A stretch of DNA of 64,000 nucleotides. Origin: Otis tarda (Eukaryota > Chordata > Aves > Otidiformes > Otididae). Of this stretch, positions 1-12,915 are shown one piece after another. The notes below the pieces were generated by a model. It was not told where the DNA came from and did no database searches. It saw only the letters and a program-made list of their open reading frames with translations. The position numbers were made by a program, and so were the translations under genes. The stretch lies in the NCBI GenBank assembly GCA_026413225.1, contig CM048560.1:13534001-13598000 (forward strand). The letters are read 5' to 3'. The first letter of the stretch is position 1, and each line of letters starts with the position of its first letter.

Positions 1-61
1 AAATTATACTTCTGTATATTAATATTTTTTTCCTATCTGTTTATATAGTTTAAAATCCCAG

Positions 62-3000
62 CAAGGTCTCTTGGTAGACTTCTCTGCTTTCCCACAAAAA
101 TTTATAGATCTACTTCAGCAATGCATTCAGGAACAGAACAAAGATATCCCAAGGTAGGTTATAAATGAGTGCTGTATTACTGTGTGGGTGTGGGGGTGTC
201 TGTGTGTGTTGAGGTCTTAAAATAGTGGCGTCCCTCAGGGGTCCGTGTTGGGCCCGGCCCTGTTCAACATCTTTGTCGGCGACATGGACAGTGGGATAGA
301 GTGCACCCTCAGCAAGTTCGCCGATGACACCAAGCTGTGTGGTGCCGTCGACTCGCTGGAAGGGAGGGATGCCATCCAGAGGGACCTTGACAGGCTGGAG
401 AGGTGGGCCCGTGCCAACCTCATGAAGTTCAACCAGGCCAAGTGCAAGGTCCTGCACCTGGGTCGTGGCAATCCCAGGCACAAATACAGGCTGGGCGAAG
501 ATTGGATTGAGAGCAGCCCTGAGGAGAAAGACTTGGGAGTGCTGGTAGACGAGAGGCTCAACATGAGCGGGCAATGCGCCCTTGCGGCCCAGAAGGCCAA
601 CCGCATCCTGGGCTGCATCAAGAGGAGCGTGGCCAGCAGGTCGAGGGAGGTGATTCTGCCCCTCTACTCTGCCCTGGTGAGACCCCACCTGGAGTACTGT
701 GTCCAGTTCTGGAGCCCCCAACACAAGAAGGACATGGACCAGTTGGAAAGGGTCCAGAGGAGGGCCACCAAGATGATCAGAGGGCTGGAGCACCTCTCCT
801 ATGAGGACAGGCTGAGAGAGTTGGGGCTGTTCAGCCTGGAGAAGAGGAGGCTCCGGGGGAGACCTGATAGCGGTCTTCCAATACCTCAAGGGGGCCTACA
901 GGAAAGATGGGGAGAAGCTGTTCAGTAGGGCCTGTTGTGATAGGACAAGGGGGAATGGGTTTAAATTAGAAGGAGGTAGGTTTAGATTAGATATTAGAAA
1001 AAAATTTTTTACAATGAGAGTTGTAGAGCACTGGAACAGGTTGCCCAGAGAGGTGGTGGATGCCCCATCCCTGGAAGTGTTCAAGGCCAGGCTGGATGAG
1101 GCTCTGAGCAACCTGATCTAGTCAGGGATGTCCCTGCTCTTGCAGGGGGGTTGGACTAGATGACCTTTGAAGGTCCCTTCCAACTCTAACCATTCTATGA
1201 TTCTATAATACTTGTCAGCCCCTCAGACTGAGAAGAGTCAGCAGAACAAGAATAATTAGATGCATCGGCATATCAGGCAGTGGATGTTGCTGACAAAACT
1301 GAAATCAAGGGGACAGAGCAGTGGAATTGAGGTCTAGTTATGGTCTCCCCATCTGAGTAGAAGCTGGCAAGCTTCACAGGTGAGCAGAAGTGCAAGGATG
1401 CAGCACGAGTCCTTTTTTTTTTTTTTTTTCTTCTTCTTTTAAAATTTTTTTTAACAGTTTAATCCTAGAGAACTAAACTGAATTTGATGGACTGAGGTGT
1501 AAATCATTCTGATTCACAGGAGAAGGCAAAGTTATAAGGCATTCTGACATGGATTTTTTTAAATTTTCATTTCAGTGTTTAGATATTAGTATGTGAGGGG
1601 GGAGACCTGAGGTCCAGCCGTCCGTGTAGTCGCCTTTTCATATGTTATATTTGTTTGTGTGAGTACAGAGGAAAGCCCCGTCCACAGTACCCAGCTCCAC
1701 TCCAGTAGTTGGGCCATTTCCTGCAGTATGTACTGTGAGCTAGGAATTTCACTAGGCTATAGGATACCTAAAAGTCAGGAGTCTGTTATCCTTTTGAATT
1801 TGGTTACAAAGGCCTTACTTGGTTTTGGACTCCTAAGTCTGAGATGGACTTCTGAAAATTTTAAAAATAAACAAACTGATTAGTTTTGTACATTTTTATT
1901 ACAAGGTGCAAGCATTTTAGTTGACATTTGTAGTATTAACTATAACACAGGGACTGAATTTAGTAGTTCTTTTTCAAACAAAAACTGCATAGCCTTTTGT
2001 TACGCATATAAAAATGTATTTTATTTTAAAATTTCTTGTAGGATCTACAGGTAGTTTTAGGAAAATACATATGCTAAAAATTTCATTATTTTTTATTTTC
2101 CCTAGGTTTTTGCTGCAGTTAGTTTCCTCAGCACCTCTTCTAGATCACACACCCGTCTCCTTAAATGTAGTGGAGACCAACCCTTTTAAACATCTTACCC
2201 ACCTCTCTCTAAAATTCCTTCCGGGAAATGATACAGAAATAAAGAAGTTTTTAGCCAGCTGTTTGAAATGCCTTAAGGTAAAATGAAGGCTAGTCATATC
2301 TGCAAGTAGGCCCTGATGCTATGTGTACTTAAGCATTTTTTCAGTCTTAATACTTCAAAAGTATGTACCAAATTGTATGTTCTGGTTTATTTTTTATTTT
2401 AGCTCATATATGTCATGGCATGCAGTTATTTGGGTGTGTGTTATAAAACAAAATTGTTACTGTCACTCTGGCAATGAAAATATCGTGTATATTCCACCAA
2501 GCACTATAATTTGAGCTGGCAGAAAATCGGGTATTTTACGCATGCAGTGCATGTGGTGTGCAGCTGTTGAATGCTTCTGAATCCTTCAGCGTCTCGTGCT
2601 TCATAGCCTTGTGCCGATTGCCAGATCAACTGCAGAAGTAAAATACTGTAAGCTTTCCGTGTCTTTGTTCTGCAGTTGGGTTTAGGAAAGCATGTGTGTA
2701 TATATAATTCTAAGGCTTTATGGACTTCAAAGGGCTGGTAGCTATAAAGAGCAAATTAAAATTGCAATGTTGATGCAGTTGGTAGCATGCTAGGTTTTAT
2801 TTGATGAAAATTAATAGTTTCGTAGTTTGACTGTTGTCTGTTTCAGTTTCATAGCCTGGGATTTATGTCTCTTACTGTGCTGTCAAGTTTATAGCCACCA
2901 AATAAGCCATTTTAATAATATGACTTTAAAGTTGCTTTGTTGTTCATGCAACTCCTCTGTAAACAAGTCTTTATGACAAGATACTGTTTCCTTATAGAAA

Positions 3001-6000
3001 CTTGGTAAGAATTTAATTCAGAGTTTTTACCTTGTGAGCCAATGCCTTTTCTTTTAAATTTATTAATTGTATCTTATTGAATATGATGTTTACTTAATAA
3101 GATGAGTTTTCAGAAAATATAATTGATATGTGGTTGCTGAGGCACAGTATGCTGATAAAATGGAAGTTAAATACTACTTGTATTTGGGGAGCTAAGGATT
3201 TGACCTGATCTCAATTTGTACATAGGAAGACAAAATTATGTTGGAAGAAAAACTTAGAAAAACTGAAGAGGATCTTACCAGACAACTGAGCTACACTCAG
3301 CAGGTAATGTAAATTTTTAACTTTCCTGTTGCAAGTTGCCCCATTTCTAGTGTGTGGGAAACATACCTTCCTGTGGGCTGGCTGGTTAGCCACCACTAGC
3401 CAAGATAATTGACTTGGGAGTGAGTGAAAAGGAGAAAAGTAGCCTACTGTAGCTTTTCTTAAGAATGAGTAAAGCATGCAACTGAAGAATAAAATCTAGT
3501 TCTTACAATACTAAACCAGAACTTTACTTTATTTGTTAGAGAGATCTGTCTGTGTGTGCACACACAAATTATACACTCAATACATGGCAGTGTGAAGATA
3601 AATATACTCTACATATTCTGTGAATGGTTGGAAATCCTTACACTTGAAAAACTGTGAAATTGCAATAAATCGGAAGTCTTGGACTTCAGTTTACTACTTC
3701 TTGATTTTTGCAGTCAGCCCTGTAACGACTTCACTTTTCTGTTTCAAGAGGATGATTTGGGTCAAATTCTAGAATTAGATTTTTTGGACTATCATTAAAC
3801 AGAAAAATTCTGTTAAATATCCTATTATGGAGCTTTTTTGGAACAGAATACTTGTTTACGTCATCTTTGCAGTTTCAGTTGGAGTTACTGGAATGTATTT
3901 GCTGAATGGGAATGCAGAATTACAAATCAAAAAGAGGAAAAGGTGCTGCTGAAGAACTACTTCCCCACCCTCCCACTCTGTGTGAGGGATTTCATTGTGG
4001 GAAATTATAAGCTGCACACAGCTGTGAGAACACAACCTTGGAGAGGGGAGCTGGGAGGGTTGTTATCTCGGAGAGGGGAGCTAGGAGGGTTGTTATTGAG
4101 CAGGATGTTGCTGCTATCCAGGAACCACTGTTAGCCAGCAGGGCATGTACTTGGCAGGCCTTGTTGCATGTGCTGGCCACTGAATGTGCTGAGGGTATAA
4201 ACAGGGGTGGCTCAGAGCAGAGGGAGAGAGAAAGGACACAGAGCTCACTCTGTGAACAACAGGGGACGCCCTGAAGGTGCTGTGCCTACCTCCCTTCTGT
4301 GCTCTGACCCCACTGATCATCATCCTCCTGCTCGGCGGTGTCTCTGGCTTAGTTGGATTGATAAGACTCTCATAAAGGGAAAACAATACGCTGGTAACTG
4401 CTTGTTCTGTTAACTGCTTATGCAAGGCTATAATAGAGCAATAAATACCGTTGTGCTTTTAAATATCATATGTTGGGTGAGCTTTGTGCATAGGAATCCT
4501 GCAAACCGGGTACAACCCCATCCCTCCCCTCAAGAACACTTTGTATTATAAGGGTAGGGAACATCAGCAGACTGTTTTTTTCACTCTTAAAATAGTGATT
4601 GGAAGAAATGAGAATTAAAGATGAAAATTATTTTATCCCCAATGCCAGAAAAGTGCTCTTTAGCTTCTCAGTGCCTTACTTTCCTGTTTACAGAATGAGC
4701 AGATATTTTGTCATCTGGTACTGAAATATAGACTTTTCATAATTCCATATCCTTTTTAAGAACTAACAGTAAGGAATCATTCAGTATTGACTGAAATGCT
4801 TGAATTTTTAAAACTCTACATGCTTTGTCAAACAGAGCTTGTCAGACAAGAGCAGAGAACTAGACAAACTGAAAAATGAATGGACATCGTACACTACAGC
4901 TCTAACAAACAAACACACACAGGAGCTGACAAATGAAAAGGAAAGAACTCTCCAGGTATGACAACAGAAAATAACTAACAATATTCTTATATGTGAATAG
5001 TTTCTCAGCTTAATTTTCAGATTCATTGAATAACTACTTAATTTCTTTGCTTCTCACAGGCACAAGCTCAGTACCAACAACAACATGAACAACAGAAAAA
5101 GGAATTGGAAAATTTGCATCAGAAAAGTATTCAACAACTGCAGAATAGACTCTCGGAACTCGAGGTCATCAATAAAGATCTAACAGAAAGGAGATACAAA
5201 GGAGACTCCACAGTTAGAGAACTGAAAGCAAAGCTTTCTGGAATAGAAGATGTATGACAATAATTTCCATAACCAAACTTACTATTTTTAGAACATTAAC
5301 ACTGCTGCCTCTGCATGTAACGGAAAACATAGCATATTAAGTTTGTTCAGCTCATTTTCATTCCACATTATGCTTACTTTTTAGATACATGTGTTTAAAT
5401 TACTGTTGCAGACTTTCTTAAAAAAATAAAATGCCTTCCCAATATTCTAGGAATGTCAAAGAGCGAAGCAGGAGGTGCTGTCACTGCGTCGGGAGAACAC
5501 CACTCTGGATGCTGAATGTCATGAAAAAGAGAAACTCGTTAATCAGCTACAGACACGGGTTGCTGTTCTGGAACAAGAGATCAAAGATAAAGATCAGCTA
5601 GTTATTAGAACAAAAGAAGTATTAGATGCGACTCAAGAACAAAAGGTTCCTTCAAGTTTCAAAATAATTTCCTCTAAAGCTCTGTAGAACCTTCTTAATT
5701 GCAGTCTCTATAAATTAGCAATGAAGTTTTTGAAGTTTTTATGAATACAGCAAGTAAGCTTTCAAATGTAGTTAAAAGATTCTAAATTACAGCATCAAAA
5801 GTTTACTGGATTCGGTTTTACAAAGGCCACTACTTTTTTTGTGTTGTGGTATTGGAGTAAAGTTAGTGGTACTTTTTGTAAACAAAAAAATGGATGAATA
5901 GAGATCCTGTGTAATTTGACTGAAAAGCAAGGACTGAATATCTTGTAAGGATTAGCTCTCAATTATTGAGGTTCTACTTGAAATCATAAGCAATCTCTAT

Positions 6001-9000
6001 CACATATCTTTATTATAATATTTTAAATATTCTTTTAAGGCGATACTGGAAGAGAGCACAGAGACAAAACAAAGTCACATTGAAAAACTAGAGACAACAA
6101 TTAAGTCGCTGTCAGCTGAACTTCTTAAGGTTTGTTTGAGCATGCCATTATCCTTGTCAAATATCTTCCTTATTTTTAGGTGTTTATTTTGAGAATATCT
6201 GATTATATTTTTTTTAATAGGCTAATGAAATAATCAAGAAGTTACAAGGAGACTTGAAGACTTTGATGAGTAAATTAAAATTGAAAAATACAGTAACAAT
6301 TCAACAGGAAAAACTATTGGCAGAAAAAGAAGAGAGACTTCAAAAAGAGCAGAGAGAATTGCAGGAGACGGGACAGTCTCTTCGACTGAAAGAGCAGGAG
6401 GTACTGTGATAGGTTAACCCTCTGTCCTGTAAACGCTCTTGTATGTCATGTGTTTGTGGTTTTAAACTTATTTATTTACAGCAATAAGGTCTTAAGTCTT
6501 TCTGTGGAATAGAAGGGATCTTTTACTTAGTTAACACATTTATTTAAATGTGTAATCAACTCTTCTTTTTTTTCATGTTAAACTGATTTTTAAGAGCCAT
6601 CCACCCATATGGAAGAAAACTACAATTGTATTAAGAGAACAAGGCAGTATAAAGGATGAATTGACATGCTTTAGAGGGCATGTTCATGTGAAAGTTGGTG
6701 AATGAGGCAAGAAGAGAGTGAACTTTTTCTTCTGTTAAGTATATTCCCTGCTTAAAGTCCTTGCATTATTTAATCAGAGAAGAATTAAGGTTTGAAAAGT
6801 TTCTGGCTGTCATCCTATCGAAATTCTAGCTAAAAGTAGGGCTTATTTTAATTACCATATTGCTTTTGTAAAAAATTGAATTCAAATTTCTCTAAATAAT
6901 TTTGGAACAACTTCATAGATCCTTTTTATTTATTTAAATTTTTTCTTCAGTTAATAATTAGTAGTAGCTCCTGATGATAACTATTATGGGAATATTGCAG
7001 GTTTGCAAGCTCCAAGAACAGCTGGAAACTACAATAGAAAAACTAGAAGAAAGTAAGCAGTTACTGAAAACCAATGAAAATGGTACATTTATACAATTTC
7101 ATTTCTCCCTCTAAAAATGACAGTCATCTAGCTGCTACTGAAAATTAATGGAAGCAACTATATTGGTTACCTATGTTTTTCCCTGTAAAGAGCTGCCATT
7201 GTTGGGGTTTATGCAAAATAAGCTTCTTTCTGTAGTGGGCATGCAACAAACTAGAGCTGCAAGGAGAGAAGCCTTCCTTTGCAGTTGATGCTAGTGGTTG
7301 CTATGGGTTGTGCATGTAGGGGGCTAGCTCAAGAGGAAGGACAGAACGGCAGAGGAAGGACAGAAGGGCGTGCAGGGGTGGAGGAAGCTTGAACAAAAAG
7401 GCTTTTCGTGAGAGTAGTACTTCTAGTGATGCTTGAGCTTAAGGAGGAAAAGTGAACCATCAGGCTGTCACTTTGAGGGCTACCTGCTGTTTTTAAACAG
7501 CCTGTAAGAGACAGGAAGTGAGCGTGACCTTTTTCTTCTCTCTTCAGTGATCACATGGTTAAACAAACAGCTCAATGAAGTTCAGATGGCCAAGAAGCTA
7601 GAGATTCCTGCTGGTACACATGGTGGTGTTAGGACTGCCGTTTCACCTCACGGCATGGTAAGCTACAGCTGTAACTAACCTGGTGATGGTGTGCTTGTTT
7701 CCTGAAATGTATGGCCCTCAAAAAAAAAAAAAAAAGCTTTCCTCTCCTTTGGGCTCTATAGGTTGGGGTGAGTGTGGGTTTTTTTTATTTTTGTTTTGCT
7801 TAAGTTTTTATGTGTTTTTTTTCTTGTTTGTTTGTTTTTGGTTTTGTTTAATAACAGAACCCCCTGCTGGGTGCTACTTGATGCCCTGGCCTTCTAAGTG
7901 AGAATTTTCTAAGCTTTCATTTATTAAAATACATAAACTAATGCTAAAATTAGCTTGGAAAATATAAAATGCTGGGAGAAAAGAAAAAAAAAGTCTTTTT
8001 TGTGTTGTGAGGTTAACTTACATACTAATTATCTCTGTGTGGGTGGAAAATGTACTATTTGCATACTTTTATTAGTGAGATTTAGAAACATGAAAGAAGA
8101 GGTAAGAAACATTACCGATCTTTGTTAAGAACCAATAAGCTACAGTACTTTTCTTTGTTGTCCTCGTGTACAGATGTCTGTTTTCACCTAGCAATTCATG
8201 AGCTTCTTATTCAGTACTGGAAGGGCATATTCATGCTGAGAAGCCTCTGATTTATAGCTAATGCATTTAATATATTAATCAATTACAGGGTGTTTAGCTT
8301 ATTTTTAAGCTTATGATTAATAGCTAAAAGAGTGCTGAACTTGTCTAACTTTTAAAAAGTTACAAGTTTTCCTTCAGAATGTGAATCTAGGAAAAAAGGA
8401 TGTTTTCTTCCTATCAGGAAGAGCATTAGCTTTGTAATTGTGGTAATTTGTTAATTTTGGAACTTCAAATCTCTACAAACAATTACTTACTTAAAGAATT
8501 ATTTTTTCCTTTATGTATGTATTCTATTTCTCTTACAGTCTGACCGGCCATCCTTTCCCAGCTCAGGAATCAGTCATCCCATTTCTCCTCTGTATGCCTT
8601 CCAGACCTTTCCAGACCCAGCACACAACAAAACCACCAATCCACAATGTCCAGTACAAAAGGCAGGCGCTTTGGCTTTTCTGTTCAGTTAAGAATGTGAT
8701 AGCATAAAATATCAAAGCTTCATGGTTTGAATTTTTCTCAAAATGCGTGGATATTTACTGAATATCCTAGTACTGTTAAACTCCCTCTTTGGAACATTAT
8801 CACTACTAGTAATAGCTAATGCTTGGTTTTAGGTTGCTTATTCTTCCATGCTTGGCTGTACAGAAGTGCTGTGCAAGGTACAGAAATGTTAATCCCTGAG
8901 AGGTTCACTCTCTGCATACACTCACTGGTGGATAGTGATATCTGGAGTAGCTCTCTTTAACCTGCAGCTCTTCTGTTTCTGCAGGTTCAGTTTAACACAC

Positions 9001-9825
9001 AGCTCTCTAAAATGAATCGATGTTCAGATGTTCAGACAGCGACTGCTGCAACTAGTCATCCAGCAAATAAGGAGAAGTAAGTGTCACCTATTGCATTTTT
9101 AGTGGTGTGGTTTTTTTTTTTTTTAATTTTATTTTTATAAAACCATTTGACTTCTGGGTGTGTCTGGAACTAAGCAAAACATGACCAGTACCAAGCTAGT
9201 TCTGTGACTTGCCTTTCTTCATCAATGTTAATGAATTTTAAGTTGCAGCAGACTGAATTGGTCACTAAGCATGGTTTGTAGATAGCACAAGAGCCATGCT
9301 TTCAGGAGGGGGTCCCACGGAACAACAGTTAAATGTCCCTCCTGGGGAACATCTAAGGCTATCAGGGACGGGTCTGTAAAAAAATTAGTTCTAGACTGTT
9401 CTTACCTACTCAGTGATGGCTTGCCTTTAAATGATAACATTCACAGAAAGGCAGTAGTTCTTTTTCTGAATGAGTCTGTATCCACACTTGTTAATGCACT
9501 GCTAACTAACTACATTTGTTTTAAATTTTAATTAGCCTTTTCATTTCTAGTGGTGATAATCTGGGGCTGGAAGCAAAATATTTCAAGAAAAAAGATGACA
9601 GCATTCCTTTACGAGGGCTTAGTCAAAATACACTTAGCTCAGGTATGTGTGGAAATACCAAAACAAGATCTGAAGTGTACTTTAAGGGTAATAGTAGTTA
9701 CAGTTCTATGAATAGTATCTTGTTTCTGCTCTTCTACAGAGTATCTGAAACCGTACTTATCAACAAAAGCCCAGCCGTCACCAAAAGCTGCAGTAACACC
9801 GGTCTCAGCTTATTTTCCTGGATAG
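62..9825 (+). CDS. SASS6: Spindle assembly abnormal protein 6 homolog (SAS-6), 3' part of gene
   Basis: SAS-6 is the centriolar protein whose dimers, joined by head domains and a long coiled coil, form the nine-fold cartwheel hub of new centrioles. Coding exons read: 62-153, 2106-2277, 3226-3303, 4836-4955, 5060-5251, 5451-5645, 6040-6129, 6221-6400, 7001-7082, 7548-7657, 8539-8661, 8985-9076, 9551-9642 and 9740-9825 (TAG). Phases are consistent throughout and give 567 codons before the stop. The human protein is about 657 aa, so roughly the first 70-75 residues lie left of the window. Exons 1-2 hold the end of the globular head (QGLLVDF, then [15 protein letters not shown]). Exons 3-10 are Lys/Glu/Gln/Leu-rich coiled coil ([43 protein letters not shown]). 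The last four exons are a Ser/Pro/Thr-rich tail with the conserved [12 protein letters not shown] and the ending SAYFPG. Two donors are unusual: GTTCCT after 5645, and a possible GC donor after 8661. A CR1 and a solo LTR sit in the introns. Identity rests on recall of the vertebrate protein and is very secure. Confidence 0.96.
154..2105 (+). other. SASS6: SASS6 intron holding a CR1
   Basis: Intron between exons 62-153 and 2106-2277. A GT-rich patch (about 180-210) precedes the CR1, and a T17 run lies at 1,413-1,429. Nothing else recognisable. Confidence 0.8.
222..1206 (+). mobile_element. CR1 LINE, 5'-truncated, 3' end with reverse-transcriptase C-terminal half
   Basis: The element opens inside the reverse transcriptase core: [10 protein letters not shown], then the catalytic FADDTK motif. 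It continues without a stop to about 928 ([33 protein letters not shown]), then a CR1 3'UTR ends in the diagnostic ATTCTATG ATTCTAT tail at 1,192-1,206. The 5' truncation is typical of CR1. The long uninterrupted frame suggests a fairly young copy. It lies in a SASS6 intron in the sense direction. Confidence 0.95.
3979..4514 (+). mobile_element. Solo LTR of an endogenous retrovirus, copy 1
   Basis: This is one of two closely matching elements in the window (the other is 49,914-50,503). LTR hallmarks are TG...CA ends (TGTGTGAGGG to GGGTACA), a TATA box at 4,196-4,202 after a GC-richer upstream region, and AATAAA at 4,440-4,445 about 240 bases downstream. A 30-bp tandem duplication (GAGAGGGGAGCTRGGAGGGT core, about 4,035-4,095) lies in the upstream part. 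No retroviral genes adjoin it, so it is a solo LTR. Target-site duplications are not evident. It sits in a SASS6 intron, sense orientation. The family cannot be named from sequence alone. Confidence 0.82.
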
Positions 9826-11070
9826 TAAACAGAGTTCTGAAAAGTAAGAGTCTGCTTTTGACTGTTTGGGGATTTTTGGGATGTCCTGTAGTAATGTACT
9901 GGTAACCTATCAGTGTGAACTGACAGCATTTTAGACGTCTGAATCTATTTTCTTTGAGAAGGAGAGAGATCTTGGCTGACGTGTCAGGATACTCGAACCA
10001 GTTCAGCAAAAAGAAAACTTCTTTAAGCAGCCTCGATGTTGGTAAGAACACTGCTGTAGTTAAGTCGCTACGCAGAACTTTCTCTTCATATACTGGAAAC
10101 CCTGGAGTCTTCCTAAAAACTGAATTAAGTGCACTGACTTTTTTTTTTTTTGTTTGTTTTGTTTTGTTATAGAAATCAACAAGTGTGGCTCTGTAACAGA
10201 TGAAATGTGCACTCTGGCATTCCCTGAGAGAGCACATTTCTCTATAAATACTTTTCTTGACTCCTTTCAGAGAAAGGATGATGCAAATAGTGCTGGAGAA
10301 CTGGGTGATGCTGTCAGTTTTAATAATGGTCAAGCTCCTAAATTAGCATGCCTGCCTCACTAATCCTCCCTTACAGTTTTAATTTTAAAAACTTGCTTAA
10401 TTTTGGAACCAGCTTATTTGAACTGCATATAGACTTACAAATAATTGATATCAATCAAAGATGTTAAATTATTTCACTGATGGTATAAAATTTGAGTATA
10501 AAAATTGTAATTCTTGGTTACCCTCACGTTTCTGTTAATCTGTGAGCATTATATTCCACAGGCCCCCATGCAAAAAACATAAGGTGAAGTATCTGAACAG
10601 TTAACTAGTGAAAGTATCACAACATCCAGAAGCTATTTTATTTTTACTGATCATATGTAACAACTGTAAGACTCTACAGAAATTTAAGATACTCTACCTC
10701 TCAAGTTTCGGTGGGCTGAGTCTGTTCAGCTTGTTCTGGGTTCAAATGCTAGAATCGCCTAACAAGGCCATTCTGCGCCATCTTTGATTTGGCATCCCCA
10801 TACAGGACTATCATGCAAGTATTTGTAACATACAAAACACACTTTTAAAAATGACTATTTACAAACTTCTGTTGTTTAAGATATTTCATACCTTTTACCT
10901 TAGTTATTTACTTAAGTAAGTGCAGCCAGAGGACTGTATTTTTAAGTGGTTTGTTTTGCAGTGCAAAATGTGTATATTTGTTTATAAATCACCACATTAA
11001 TGTTTATTTACTTGTTGTGTTATGTGTAAGTTTCAATGGAAATATTAAATGTTTTTATTAAAAAAAAAAG
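9826..11070 (+). other. SASS6: SASS6 3'UTR (contains possible alternative coding exons)
   Basis: This stretch runs from the SASS6 stop to a poly(A) signal near 11,044. It is AT-rich. The first 540 bases are not featureless: an open frame runs about 9,924-10,041, followed by a good donor, a T-rich acceptor ending at 10,172 and a second open segment to a TAA at 10,361-10,363 (see findings). The remainder shows no coding signal. Confidence 0.7.
11044..11049 (+). terminator. SASS6: SASS6 poly(A) signal ATTAAA
   Basis: ATTAAA is followed by a second ATTAAA at about 11,057 and by T/G-rich sequence. It lies 1.2 kb past the SASS6 stop, before the oppositely oriented MFSD14A 3' end, so cleavage is expected near 11,065-11,080. 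Inferred from motif and position. Confidence 0.55.
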
Positions 11071-11757
11071 TTGATTAGTAATGTTTTAAGAATCTCTATT
11101 GTGCTGAAATGCCAAGATGAGGTAAGTCCCAAAATGGTCCTATTTTATTCACCTTACCTTTTTGTGGAGTTTTATTCCCAGATTATTCATTTCCCCATGC
11201 TGGGCAGTGCTACTGGACCAGCACGATGACACACCTACACTCTCCAGCTGGCAGCCACCCCCTTCTATGGCCTGTGCTTACACTGCTATTTCTAGCTATT
11301 TTTTCTAGCTATTATTATTTGCCATTTCTAGCTATTATTTCTAGCTATTTCTAGTCAGTGTAAATTGATGTGAGTCTGGTCTGTTTCCCTTGAAGTACAC
11401 ATGAGCCACTCTCAAACAGGAAGCTGTCCTCTTCAGATCTAAAAATGAAACACAACTGTAGTGGGCCTGGGAAGACGACCCCAGGAGGCAGAAGCTGCAG
11501 TGTACGAAAAGCTGGCTTGTCTTGGCTAGTGACCTGTTTCCTGTAGCCTGTGTCTATCACCATCCTGTTCCATTAGATTCCGAGGAACCACGCACGCAGC
11601 CTCTGCTGCTCAACAGAAGGGGAGAATATCACCTTATCCAACAGGTAAAACACAGCTGGGCCTGTACGCCAGGCTTCTTTTCCCACTGCTGCACTATAAC
11701 ACACATACATTATAGCCCTTCAGTTAAGGTTTTAAGAGACATTAACAGTTATTTAAA
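11071..11757. other. Convergent SASS6 / MFSD14A intergenic spacer
   Basis: About 0.7 kb separates the two facing poly(A) sites. It holds a short tandem repeat at 11,286-11,354. No gene seen. The small open frames in either direction have no support. Confidence 0.6.
11286..11354. repeat. Imperfect tandem repeat, unit near TTTCTAGCTATTA
   Basis: Five or so spaced copies of TTTCTAGCTATT or a close variant occur in 69 bases, between the 3' ends of two convergent genes. Confidence 0.8.
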
Positions 11758-12915
11758 AATTCATTAAAATATTCAACTTTATTAACAGTATATTTACATA
11801 ACTATTTTTTTTTCCTGCTCTTGGTCAACCATGGTGAATGTTCAAAGGTAAAAAAGCATTAAGCAATAACCACAAGATGAAAACATTTTAAACCTATACA
11901 ATACTTTATACACAAATTTATACAAAGGAACACTTAAATAATACAACTGGACACAAAAATATACACTTTTAGAGAAATTCACATCAGTAATTGTATAAAG
12001 CTCTCTTCTGTACTAAGGGTCCTGAAAATGTAGGACTAGAACGTTAGCTCTGTAATGCAAAAGGGTTATTGTGACAGTCCTCAAAGGCCACTGTAGAGCA
12101 CACGGACATGTTCAAGGCTATCAGCTTATAGTTCAGTCTGTGTATTCAAGTTTTGAGGTCCTTTATGATTACGCGAACATCAGAAATAGAGTGGTATAAT
12201 AAACGGTACTTAGAAAAGCAGAGTTTTAGAGCCAGTACTGAACGCTGTAGGCTCAAAACACCCACTTAATATTTAACCAAGTGTTTGATACGACCGTTTA
12301 TTCAAAAAAATAGAAAGAGTAAATGCACTTACATAAAAATAACTTTTACTGTTCAGCAAGCGTGCTCATGTGATTTTTATATTAGTATAAACTTAAAAAT
12401 AAAAAAAAAAAAACTAAAAACCTGCCATACGACTTTTAAGACAAATGATACCAATTCACCTGCTCCCTAACTTGAGTACATTTACTTTAAGGCTTTGAAT
12501 AGTCTGACCCAAGATTTTACAACTTTAAAATGAATGGGTCCCCACGGATGCCAGTGTGTCTCACTGAGACTCAGCATGACCAGAATTAAAGCTCACCACC
12601 TTAAGGAAACAGAAGGACACATGCTCATGCCTTGACTATATTCTGTTTTGGCTCCGCACTAGAATGTAAAGTTTAGTAGTAACAGTATTTCATGGCAAGA
12701 GACAAGTACGTAACAGTTTGTTTTCAAAAGCAAATTATTAATTCAATGGCAACATCTTTGGAGAAACTTCCTTTGTTTTTTAAATTCCTATGAATTTCAT
12801 GCAGAAAGATGTTTCTTAAGATTACCTTAAGAAATTATGGTTTTGATGCAATTGGAATGTGTATCCCAAACCGCTGATGGAAAAAGAAAGTCTAAAAGAT
12901 CTTCCTGGATCTTTG
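11758..12915 (-). other. MFSD14A: MFSD14A 3'UTR
   Basis: About 1.15 kb between the MFSD14A stop and the AATAAA at 11,778-11,783 (minus strand). AT-rich and without an open frame. Confidence 0.65.
11778..11783 (-). terminator. MFSD14A: MFSD14A poly(A) signal AATAAA
   Basis: TTTATT on the plus strand reads AATAAA for MFSD14A, about 1.13 kb past its stop. It faces the SASS6 poly(A) site 0.7 kb away. Confidence 0.6.

Noticed and set aside
110-889. 259-codon open frame on the minus strand
   Set aside because: It is the antisense shadow of the CR1 reverse transcriptase and 3' region, with low-complexity composition and no family resemblance.
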